Assembly: GCA_964345235.1 (NCBI GenBank)
Contig: CAYFQE010000033.1
Span: forward strand, 1 to 8,011
Direction: 5' to 3'
Origin: Scatomorpha sp964345235
GTDB taxonomy: Bacteria; Bacillota; Clostridia; Oscillospirales; Oscillospiraceae
DNA: 8,011 nucleotides
A program made the position numbers and the translations under genes. Shown here one piece after another: positions 1-5,380 of the stretch (position 1 is the first letter of the stretch; each line of letters begins with the position of its first letter). The notes beneath the pieces are model-generated. The model was not told the DNA's origin. It saw only the letters and a program-made list of their open reading frames with translations, and ran no database searches.

Positions 1-162
1 CACAGACCCACCATTTATTGCGAGGACAGCAGCAGAGGCCACGGTCCTGCATTCTATGACGGTAGGTGTCATGGAAGCGGGTGTGTTGCTGTTTTATACT
101 TGAATAAAAAAAGGCTCCCTTGTGTAAAGGGAGCAGTCAAAAATCTATTGATTTTTGACTGA
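1..162 (+). other. Unresolved open frame, possible 3' end of a truncated plus-strand gene
   Basis: Two plus-strand frames are open from the left window edge. One stops at the TGA at 101-103, just before the repeat. The other runs through the first repeat hairpin to a TGA at 160-162 and encodes a Gly/Cys/His-rich stretch (CEDSSRGHGPAFYDGRC) followed by a short hydrophobic piece. Codon choice (AGA, AGC, CCC, GGC) makes the second frame look slightly more like the real genes here, but the stretch is too short to decide. I do not recognise a family in either. If real, the gene would converge on the minus-strand membrane-protein gene, with the palindromic repeat between them. The fragment could equally be non-coding. 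Confidence 0.2.
105..134 (-). terminator. Intrinsic terminator for the small membrane-protein gene
   Basis: Read on the minus strand, the first hairpin of repeat copy 1 is a perfect 8-bp stem (GCTCCCTT/AAGGGAGC) with a 5-nt loop. One C and then seven T residues follow (complement of A106-112). This is a textbook rho-independent terminator about 85 nt past the stop codon of the 220-525 gene. On the plus strand there is no U-tract after either hairpin, so termination should be mainly leftward. Confidence 0.7.
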
Positions 163-170
163 GGGATTGC
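106..170. repeat. Double-hairpin palindromic repeat, copy 1
   Basis: There are two adjacent perfect inverted repeats. Arms 114-121 (GCTCCCTT) and 127-134 (AAGGGAGC) enclose the loop GTGTA. Arms 135-145 (AGTCAAAAATC) and 150-160 (GATTTTTGACT) enclose the loop TATT. The tail GAGGGATTG (161-169) follows. The layout, CCCTT-GTGTA-AAGGG hairpin, then a second hairpin of different sequence, then a G-rich tail ending in GGGATTG, recurs at 641-705 in the same orientation. From memory this resembles a dispersed MITE/REP-like element common in gut Clostridia; no database check was made. No transposase is nearby, so any mobility would have to be supplied in trans. Confidence 0.75.
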
Positions 171-219
171 CTCTCTACAACTACACAAAAGAGCGTTTTT
201 AAAATATGTTGCTTATACT

Positions 220-525
220 CTATATAAAATTGTCCGAATCAATAATTCTGCATCTGATAACAAGTAGCAGTATATTTATAGCTAAAATTATCACCGTAAA
301 CCCGATGAGTATATTCATCATATATGGAACGGTGTCGCACAAAGCGTCCCAGTCATTTGTTAAAACACATTTCGAAATTAGATAATATTCGGCAAGCAGC
401 TCAAATGCCAAAAAACACATAGAGCCGAAAGCCGCCCAGGTAGCGGCTTTGTTTTTTCTCTTTAAAGTCCAAACCAAGCTCAAAACCGTAGCGACAAGGC
501 ACAAAAATCCGAAAAGTATCCACAT
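220..525 (-). CDS. Small three-helix integral membrane protein, function unknown
   Basis: This 101-residue protein is almost entirely membrane-embedded. Hydrophobic helices lie at about residues 2-20, 28-51 and 68-90. The KRKNK cluster at 22-26 and the RCR at 91-93 suggest, by the positive-inside rule, that the first loop and the C-terminus are cytoplasmic and the 52-67 loop is outside. No signal peptidase or catalytic motif is visible. The segment NDWDALCDTVPYM (57-69) reminds me of small uncharacterised clostridial membrane proteins with a DW-x-AL-x-D-x-VP-x-M pattern; this is unverified and gives no function. The start is well supported: AGGTGG (complement of 531-536) lies 5 nt upstream of ATG, with a promoter at about 557-583. 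The gene is a single-gene unit between two repeat copies. It is likely real, because frame, membrane pattern, binding site, promoter and terminator all agree. Confidence 0.75.
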   Translation of the reverse strand: MWILFGFLCLVATVLSLVWTLKRKNKAATWAAFGSMCFLAFELLAEYYLISKCVLTNDWDALCDTVPYMMNILIGFTVIILAINILLLVIRCRIIDSDNFI

Positions 526-556
526 TTAAACCACCTGCTTTCAATCGATAAAAGTA

Positions 557-585
557 ATTCTAGCACATCGGCCTTAAAGATAAAA
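557..585 (-). promoter_or_regulatory. Likely SigA promoter for the small membrane-protein gene
   Basis: On the minus strand there is an extended -10, TGC-TAGAAT (complement of 557-565). The -35 region about 17 nt upstream is poor (TTTTAT-like), which an extended -10 can compensate. Predicted start is near position 550, giving a leader of about 25 nt that contains the AGGTGG ribosome binding site. Confidence 0.5.
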
Positions 586-640
586 GCATAAATAAAAAAG
601 TTGATGCAATAAGGAACAATGTTCGGCAAACAGCGCGCCC

Positions 641-705
641 CCTTTTCTTTCCCCTTTTGTGTAAAGGGGGAAAGGAACGGCGCAAGCCGTGACAGGGGGG
701 ATTGA
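641..705. repeat. Double-hairpin palindromic repeat, copy 2
   Basis: Arms 647-657 (CTTTCCCCTTT) and 663-674 pair with a single bulged G around the loop TGTGT. Next is a perfect 5-bp hairpin, ACGGC 677-681 / GCCGT 686-690, with a GCAA (GNRA) tetraloop. The tail GACAGGGGGGATTG follows (691-704). It has the same plan and orientation as copy 1 at 106-170 (shared CCCTT-TGTGTAAAGGG core and GGGATTG end), but the second hairpin differs completely. Unlike copy 1 it lacks a flanking A-tract, so it does not make an obvious minus-strand terminator, although it lies 16 bp past the stop of the dehydrogenase gene. The GNRA-capped stem suggests selection or function at the RNA level. Confidence 0.7.
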
Positions 706-720
706 CAAAAAACGAAAGAC

Positions 721-1482
721 TCATTCAATGCCCTGCTGTTTGCACCAAATGTTCATAATCAAATCCGTGGGCAAATGCTTTACAAGAAAAACTTGGAGCC
801 TTACGCCCAAGCCCAAAATCGAAACGGTCTTGCCCTTGGCCAAATCCTTCATGGCCTGCTCCGAAACCTGATCGGGCGTATACCACTTATCGGTGTATTT
901 CACATACTCGTCGTGCTTGGCCCTGGCCTGAAATTCTGTTTTAATCCACCCGGGGCACACGCAGAGAACCTGAATTCCTCTGCGCCTAAGTTCACGGCCC
1001 AGAGCTCTTGAAAAGCTGAGCACATAGGCCTTTGAAGCGCCGTAAATTGCCATGTTGGGCACAGGTTGCCAAGAGGAGTTGGAGCCCATATTAATAATAC
1101 TGCTGCCGCTCTTCATAAAAGGCAGACTCACATGGCACATAGCCGTAAGAGCCAGAGAGTTGAGCTGAGCGCTTCCAAGCTGCGCACCCAAATCTTTTTC
1201 CTCAAACGGCCCGAACACGCCACAGCCGGCGGCATTTACAAGTATCGAAATGTCGGCATTTTCATCGCGAAGAAGCTCCGCATATTTTTCAATGTCCTCT
1301 TTAAGGCTGAGGTCAAGGCTTAAGGGACGAATCTTGTTTTTGCACCCAGCCTTAAGCTCTTCAAGTCTGTCCGCTCTTCTGGCTATAACCCATATCTCGT
1401 CATAGCTGTCTCTTTTGTCGATAGAATAAACAAATTCTCTTCCGATACCGGAGGAAGCCCCCGTAATAACTGCAATCTTCAT
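721..1482 (-). CDS. SDR-family NAD(P)-dependent oxidoreductase
   Basis: This is a classical short-chain dehydrogenase/reductase of 253 residues, the usual length, and probably cytoplasmic. The Rossmann cofactor motif TGASSGIG is at residues 7-14 and NAAG (a variant of NNAG) at 83-86. The catalytic set is N108, S134, Y147 and K151, the last two in YGASK, followed by PGWIKTEF at 177-184. ARRADR (34-39) puts arginines after the second strand, which often goes with NADP(H) preference; that is inference. Substrate cannot be deduced; the type is common in Bacillota without an assigned role. The start is fixed by GAGG (complement of 1490-1493) 7 nt upstream and by the ATGA overlap with the murF stop, which implies translational coupling. 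A link to cell-wall metabolism rests on position only. Confidence 0.9.
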   Translation of the reverse strand: MKIAVITGASSGIGREFVYSIDKRDSYDEIWVIARRADRLEELKAGCKNKIRPLSLDLSLKEDIEKYAELLRDENADISILVNAAGCGVFGPFEEKDLGAQLGSAQLNSLALTAMCHVSLPFMKSGSSIINMGSNSSWQPVPNMAIYGASKAYVLSFSRALGRELRRRGIQVLCVCPGWIKTEFQARAKHDEYVKYTDKWYTPDQVSEQAMKDLAKGKTVSILGLGVRLQVFLVKHLPTDLIMNIWCKQQGIE

Positions 1483-2825
1483 TCTAAAACCTCACTATTT
1501 AAATCAAGTTCTTTTAAAAAAGACGAAATTTCTTCAAAGCCACTGGCGTGCGAAGCCTTTACAAGTACGCAGTCACCCTTGCAAATCTTCTCGGAAAGAG
1601 CAGCTTTAAGAGCCTCTTTACTCTCGTAATGTAAGGTTTTTCCCTTTGGAAAACGCTCTCCACAGCTTAAAACCTCAATACCGAGGCTTAGAGCGTAATC
1701 CACACACTCCTCGTGCATCGAGGGCGCATACTCTCCCAAGCCGTACATATCGCCCAAAACGGCAATTTTTCTGCCTTTAAGGTCGGTAAGTGACTTAAGC
1801 GACAGCATAAGCGATTCCGGATTTGCGTTATAAGCATCGTCGATAAGAGTAAACCCCATCGAATCATAAAGTCTGGCGCGGCTTCCAAAAGGCTTATAGC
1901 TCAAAACTCCGTTTATAATCTCTTCATCGCTAAGCCCCAAGTCAACAGAGAGCGCCGCAGCGGCAGAGGCGGCGTAGACGATATGCCTTCCGAACTCGGC
2001 GCTTTTAAGTGGGAGCGTTCTGTCTTTGTATTTGAGCTTAAACTCAATGCCCCCGGCGCCCTTATATCCGATGTTGTAGGCAAGAGCATCGGCGCCCTCG
2101 CTCGTTCCGTAGAAGCAGCTCTGCTGGTTCAGCCTCAAGCCTTTCAGATACTCATTATCAAAGCATAAATACACCGTAGAGCTGGGGCGCATGTAGTTAA
2201 AAAGCTCGGATTTTGCCTTTAAAACGCCGTTTAAGTCATATAAGTTGTCGGTATGAGAACGGTCAACGGAGGTGAAAACCGCATAATCTGGCATGGCAAT
2301 TTGAGCAAGCCTGCTCATTTCGCCAAATTCGCTGATTCCAAGCTCCAAAACGGCGATTTCATGTTCGGAATTAATCCTGAAAATCGTAAGCGGCAAACCC
2401 AAAAGATTGTTATAGTTTCCCTCGGTTTTAAGAACATTGTATTTTTGGGAGAGAACCGAAGAAAGCATCTCCTTAGTGGTAGTTTTCCCCGAGGAACCTA
2501 TTACGGCAACAACGGGAATACTGAGTTCTTTCCTCAAGGCTGTTGCGATTTTAATAAGAGCCTCCGGCACGCTCTCAACCAAAATCGAGGGCACGCCGAG
2601 ATTCGGAACGGTTTTTTCAACAATACAGCACGAAGCGCCTCTTTTGACGGCGTCAAGGCAAAAATCGTGTCCGTCAAGCCGCTCGCCCTTTATAGCCGCA
2701 AAGCAAAAGTCCTTTTCCACTTCGCGGTTGTCTCTGACAATATGTTTTACGGGTCTTTCCGCAACAGGTCCTAAGAGCTTGCCGCCGCAAAAATCGCAAA
2801 GCTCCGAAACGCTTAAAGCTCTCAT
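1479..2825 (-). CDS. murF: UDP-N-acetylmuramoyl-tripeptide--D-alanyl-D-alanine ligase
   Basis: MurF joins D-Ala-D-Ala to UDP-MurNAc-tripeptide using ATP, the last cytoplasmic step of the muropeptide precursor. At 448 residues it has normal length and three domains: N-terminal uridine-binding (about 1-100), central ATPase (about 105-310) and C-terminal Rossmann-like. Seen motifs are the P-loop GSSGKTTTKEM (110-120), NYNN (137-140), LELGISEFGE (160-169), H191, KAKSE (203-207), DDAYNANPES (329-338) and VLGDMYGLGE (356-365). Oddities: the usual TNIG-x-xH segment reads TSVDRSH (185-191), and the usual C-terminal VKGSR-x-M-x-ME reads VKASHASGFE (422-431). It is therefore a somewhat divergent MurF, not in a division/cell-wall cluster here. 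GGAGG (complement of 2830-2834) lies 4 nt before ATG. The gene is first in an operon with the dehydrogenase gene. Confidence 0.93.
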   Translation of the reverse strand: MRALSVSELCDFCGGKLLGPVAERPVKHIVRDNREVEKDFCFAAIKGERLDGHDFCLDAVKRGASCCIVEKTVPNLGVPSILVESVPEALIKIATALRKELSIPVVAVIGSSGKTTTKEMLSSVLSQKYNVLKTEGNYNNLLGLPLTIFRINSEHEIAVLELGISEFGEMSRLAQIAMPDYAVFTSVDRSHTDNLYDLNGVLKAKSELFNYMRPSSTVYLCFDNEYLKGLRLNQQSCFYGTSEGADALAYNIGYKGAGGIEFKLKYKDRTLPLKSAEFGRHIVYAASAAAALSVDLGLSDEEIINGVLSYKPFGSRARLYDSMGFTLIDDAYNANPESLMLSLKSLTDLKGRKIAVLGDMYGLGEYAPSMHEECVDYALSLGIEVLSCGERFPKGKTLHYESKEALKAALSEKICKGDCVLVKASHASGFEEISSFLKELDLNSEVLE

Positions 2826-2829
2826 ATTT

Positions 2830-2834
2830 CCTCC
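2830..2834 (-). promoter_or_regulatory. Ribosome binding site of murF
   Basis: GGAGG on the minus strand sits 4 nt before the ATG at 2823-2825. It supports this start over any internal one. Confidence 0.7.
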
Positions 2835-2858
2835 GATTAAAACGAGTTTTCTGACCTA

Positions 2859-2886
2859 AGTATAGCAAACTGATGTCGAAATTCAA
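2859..2886 (-). promoter_or_regulatory. SigA promoter of the murF-dehydrogenase operon
   Basis: On the minus strand, TTGAAT (complement of 2881-2886) and TATACT (complement of 2859-2864) are separated by 16 nt. TGC directly precedes the -10, making it an extended -10. Predicted start is near 2852, with a leader of about 27 nt before murF. The promoter is back to back with the rightward promoter at 2945-2973. Confidence 0.7.
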
Positions 2887-2944
2887 GTGAAGTTTCAAAA
2901 AAACGAATCGGACAAAATAATATACTAAGCTGCTGTCAATGCGT

Positions 2945-2973
2945 TTGAAAAGCACATACTATGGTGATATAAT
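2945..2973 (+). promoter_or_regulatory. SigA promoter of the exonuclease-trkA-trkH-oxidase operon
   Basis: TTGAAA (2945-2950) and a perfect TATAAT (2968-2973) are separated by 17 nt, with TGA at 2965-2967 giving an extended -10. Predicted start is near 2980, leaving about 36 nt of leader. It is the only clear promoter for the four rightward genes. Confidence 0.8.
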
Positions 2974-2996
2974 ATTTTTCAAATCAGATAGTATGT
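2954..2996. promoter_or_regulatory. 9-bp inverted repeat bracketing the -10 box, candidate operator
   Basis: ACATACTAT (2954-2962) and ATAGTATGT (2988-2996) are perfect inverted copies 25 bp apart. The left arm lies in the -35/-10 spacer and the right arm just after the predicted transcription start. A protein bound at both arms would block or loop the promoter. The hexamer ATACTA occurs once more at 2922-2927, 34 bp upstream of the left arm copy. The regulator is unknown and no regulator gene is present in the window. As RNA, only the right arm is transcribed, so this is not a leader hairpin. Confidence 0.45.
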
Positions 2997-2997
2997 T

Positions 2998-3012
2998 AGG
3001 AGATAAGCGGAG
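2998..3012 (+). promoter_or_regulatory. Ribosome binding region of the exonuclease gene, two imperfect options
   Basis: AGGAGA (2998-3003) lies 12 nt from the ATG at 3016, longer than ideal. GGAG (3009-3012) lies only 3 nt away, shorter than ideal. Together they still mark this start, and the protein begins exactly at the first strand of the exonuclease fold. Confidence 0.5.
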
Positions 3013-3015
3013 AAT

Positions 3016-3972
3016 ATGAATTATGTAGTAATAGATTTGGAATGGAATCAGGCCACGAGTTCCAAATCATCCGTTTTTCATAGATTGCCAATACATTTGC
3101 ACGGAGAAATAATACAAATCGGCGCTGTAAAATTGGACGAGAACTTTAGGCTAATATCGGAATTTACTTGCGATGTAAAGCCCGTGTATTTCAGAAGAAT
3201 GCACAGCAAGGTTAAAAAGCTAACCGGAATAAACAAGGAAAGGTTAAAAGACGGACTTCCCTTCAAAGAGGCCTTTGAGCTTTTATGCGAATATTGCGGT
3301 GAAAATGTCACCTTTCTTACTTGGGGAGCGGACGACAAGGGCATAATGGAAGAAAATATCATGGTGCACGACTGCGATTGGGACTGGATAAGCGGATGGG
3401 TAAACCTCCAGCAAATCTTCAATATGCAGACAGAAGGAGATAAGAGCCAAAAGGCGCTCAGCACAGCCATGGAGCACTTCGGCATAGAGCAGACTCGTGT
3501 TGCGCACGATGCTCTGGGCGATGCCTACAACACAGCCTTGGTTTGCGAAAAACTCGACATGAAAGAAGGACTAAAGCAGTATTTCGCTCAAAAGATCGGA
3601 CAGAGATTAAAGAAAGATGCCGAGGAAGAAAGCGATGAATACAGCGAGCCGCTTCTTCGCAAGGAATACGGCGAGTTTGCATCAAAAGGTGAATTATTTG
3701 CAAGCACCGAGGCCATATCGCCGCCTTGCCCCATTTGTGATGAGAAAATGTCGGGCGGCAGATGGGCAAGGCAAGGCGGACAGAGATATATAAACATCTT
3801 CAAATGCGCTCAGCATGGCAAAATAATGATGAGACTCAAGTTTAAGAAAAACGAAATGGGTCTTTTTCTCGCTTCGGGAATTTTTTATGAAGCGGACGAA
3901 GACATGATAAAACTGCACAAGAGCAGAACGGCATATCAAAAACGCAGGCGCCTAGCGGCTAAAAAGAACTGA
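3016..3972 (+). CDS. DEDDh 3'-5' exonuclease domain protein with C-terminal zinc-binding-like motif
   Basis: This 318-residue protein belongs to the DnaQ-like exonuclease superfamily, which removes nucleotides from DNA or RNA 3' ends with two metal ions. All acidic and His positions are visible: ExoI D7 and E9 in IDLEWN, ExoII D107 in WGADD (103-107), and ExoIII H164 and D169 in HDALGDA. The domain covers about residues 1-190, followed by a charged linker (198-220). The C-terminal part has CPIC (238-241) and CAQH (264-267) 22 residues apart, a plausible single zinc site that could help bind nucleic acid. The tail is strongly basic (KRRRLAAKK). The protein resembles clostridial stand-alone exonuclease-domain proteins rather than the proofreading subunit of polymerase III. 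The substrate is unknown. It is the first gene of an operon, 17 bp before trkA. Confidence 0.88.
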   Translation: MNYVVIDLEWNQATSSKSSVFHRLPIHLHGEIIQIGAVKLDENFRLISEFTCDVKPVYFRRMHSKVKKLTGINKERLKDGLPFKEAFELLCEYCGENVTFLTWGADDKGIMEENIMVHDCDWDWISGWVNLQQIFNMQTEGDKSQKALSTAMEHFGIEQTRVAHDALGDAYNTALVCEKLDMKEGLKQYFAQKIGQRLKKDAEEESDEYSEPLLRKEYGEFASKGELFASTEAISPPCPICDEKMSGGRWARQGGQRYINIFKCAQHGKIMMRLKFKKNEMGLFLASGIFYEADEDMIKLHKSRTAYQKRRRLAAKKN

Positions 3973-3989
3973 TAATTGGGAGAACTTAA

Positions 3990-5354
3990 ATGAAAATAAC
4001 AATGGTCGGTCTTGGAACGGTTGGCAATGCCATAGCCATGCGCCTTTCCGAAGAGGGGCACGACATAACTGCAGTAGATATCGATGAAAACAGAATAGAA
4101 GCAGTTGCCGGAACGGTTGACATAATGACTATTGCCGGCAATGGTATGGATCACCGTGTTCTCGAGGAAGCGGGAACAGCCGATGCCGATCTCTTTATTG
4201 CAGTTACCGACGACGACGCAATGAACATGCTTTGCTGTCTGATGGCAAAAAAGCTCGGTGTCAAATATGCAATTGCCAGAGTGCGCACGGTGGAGTATTA
4301 CAGGCAGATGGTCTTTCTTAAAGACGAACTGGGAATTTCTCTGTTTTTTAACCCCGAGAACGAAACGGCCTTTGAGATTTCCCGTATACTTCGCTATCCC
4401 TCGGCGGCAAAGGTCGATTCCTTTGCCAAGGGTAAAGCGGAGATAGTAGAGTTTGTAATCACGCCCGGTATGGGGCTCGAGAATATGCCTCTCACAATGA
4501 TGAGCAAGTCCGGGCTAAAGTCAAAAATCCTTATTTGTCTTATAAAGCGGGGAGAGGAAGTAATAATCCCCAAGGGAACAACCGAGCTGAAGACAGGGGA
4601 TATCGCCTATGTTGTCGGAGCAACAGAGGGCGTGCACGAGTTTTTAAAAACCTACGGAATATACAGAAGAAAAATAAAGGATGTTATGATTCTGGGCGGC
4701 GGTAGAATTTCGCTTTATCTGGGGAAACTCCTCATCCAATACGGAACAAGAGTTAAGATAATCGAAAGAGTTGCAGAGCACTGCGAGATTATAAAAGAAA
4801 TTTTGCCGAAGGCTCAGGTTATTTTGGGTGAAGGCGCCGACCCCGACCTTTTGCTTGAAGAAGGAATCGAAAATACCGATGCCTTTGTGGCTCTAAGCGG
4901 GAGCGACCAAGACAATATTATAAGTTCGATTTATGCCAAAAAAGTCAGTGGCTGCAAGGTAATAACCAAGCTAAAAGACGGCAGATATAGAAACATGTTC
5001 GATGTAAGCGAGCTCGACAGTGTCATTCAGCCCACAATTGTTGCGGCAGATTTTGTTTCCTCCTATGTAAGAGGTATTGCCGAGTCTATATCCTCTGCGG
5101 ATATTATGGCTCTGCACAAGATAGCCGACGGCAAGGCTGAAGTTCTGGAGTTTAAAATAGTTGAAGAGAGCTCGCACTTAGGCAAACCGCTCAGTGAACT
5201 TAAAACAAGAAAAAAGGCAATAATCGGGTCGATAATCCGAGCTGATAAGTGCATAATCCCCGGAGGTAACGACAGTATCAAAAAGGGAGATACGGTGATA
5301 GTGGTAAGCTCTACCACTGAAATTCAAAAGTTTGAAGATGTTTTTTACGAGTAG
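3990..5354 (+). CDS. trkA: Trk potassium uptake system, cytoplasmic NAD-binding regulatory subunit
   Basis: TrkA forms the cytosolic gating ring on the TrkH channel and opens or closes it in response to bound nucleotides. The 454 residues match the usual tandem layout RCK_N-RCK_C-RCK_N-RCK_C: first Rossmann domain 1-135 with GLGTVG (7-12) and acidic D30, first RCK_C about 140-222, second Rossmann about 229-350 with LGGGRIS (235-241) and E259, second RCK_C about 372-454. In the second Rossmann motif the third glycine is replaced by S241, so nucleotide binding there may be altered. C-terminal RCK_C domains of this family can bind cyclic di-AMP; whether this one does is not visible. GGGAG (3978-3982) lies 7 nt before ATG. 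trkH follows by 26 bp, which confirms the pair. Confidence 0.95.
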   Translation: MKITMVGLGTVGNAIAMRLSEEGHDITAVDIDENRIEAVAGTVDIMTIAGNGMDHRVLEEAGTADADLFIAVTDDDAMNMLCCLMAKKLGVKYAIARVRTVEYYRQMVFLKDELGISLFFNPENETAFEISRILRYPSAAKVDSFAKGKAEIVEFVITPGMGLENMPLTMMSKSGLKSKILICLIKRGEEVIIPKGTTELKTGDIAYVVGATEGVHEFLKTYGIYRRKIKDVMILGGGRISLYLGKLLIQYGTRVKIIERVAEHCEIIKEILPKAQVILGEGADPDLLLEEGIENTDAFVALSGSDQDNIISSIYAKKVSGCKVITKLKDGRYRNMFDVSELDSVIQPTIVAADFVSSYVRGIAESISSADIMALHKIADGKAEVLEFKIVEESSHLGKPLSELKTRKKAIIGSIIRADKCIIPGGNDSIKKGDTVIVVSSTTEIQKFEDVFYE

Positions 5355-5380
5355 AATACTATGATTGGCAGAGTTAAAGC

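Larger units (their letters stand above)
526..720. other. Intergenic region between dehydrogenase and small membrane-protein genes
   Basis: This 195-bp non-coding stretch holds the leftward promoter (557-585), repeat copy 2 (641-705) and an AT-rich remainder. I see no convincing intrinsic terminator for the murF-dehydrogenase operon. The only run of T on the minus strand (complement of 594-599) is preceded by a 4-bp stem too weak and too distant to count. Confidence 0.6.

Noticed and set aside
2..103. Resemblance of the left-edge frame to the C-terminus of P1-family (DmpA-like) peptidases
   Set aside because: Only a short AAEAT...LHSM-like pattern is suggestive and residues expected between the blocks are missing; too short to support a call.
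187..200. AAAA-GAGCG-TTTT as a terminator after the small membrane-protein gene
   Set aside because: The stem is four A-T pairs only; the repeat hairpin at 105-134 is a far better terminator.
641..705. Repeat copy 2 as an intrinsic terminator for the murF-dehydrogenase operon
   Set aside because: Hairpins are strong but no U-tract follows them on the minus strand.
106..705. CRISPR-like repeat array
   Set aside because: Only two diverged palindromic copies about 535 bp apart with a gene between them; no regular spacers or cas genes.
2253..2774. Long plus-strand open frame antisense to murF
   Set aside because: It lies inside a clear murF, has no ribosome binding site or family resemblance, and is the expected shadow of a strongly biased coding frame.
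2934..2939. Perfect TTGACA on the minus strand as a second murF promoter
   Set aside because: At the right distance (2911-2916) the minus strand reads TTTGTC, so there is no matching -10; the 2859-2886 promoter is much better.
2968..3015. Riboswitch or leader structure upstream of the potassium operon
   Set aside because: The predicted leader is only about 36 nt, too short for a cyclic di-AMP (ydaO-type) or other known riboswitch, and no terminator hairpin is seen.
3078..3485. Minus-strand open frame opposite the exonuclease gene
   Set aside because: The overlapping exonuclease has all catalytic motifs; the antisense frame shows no coherent protein features.
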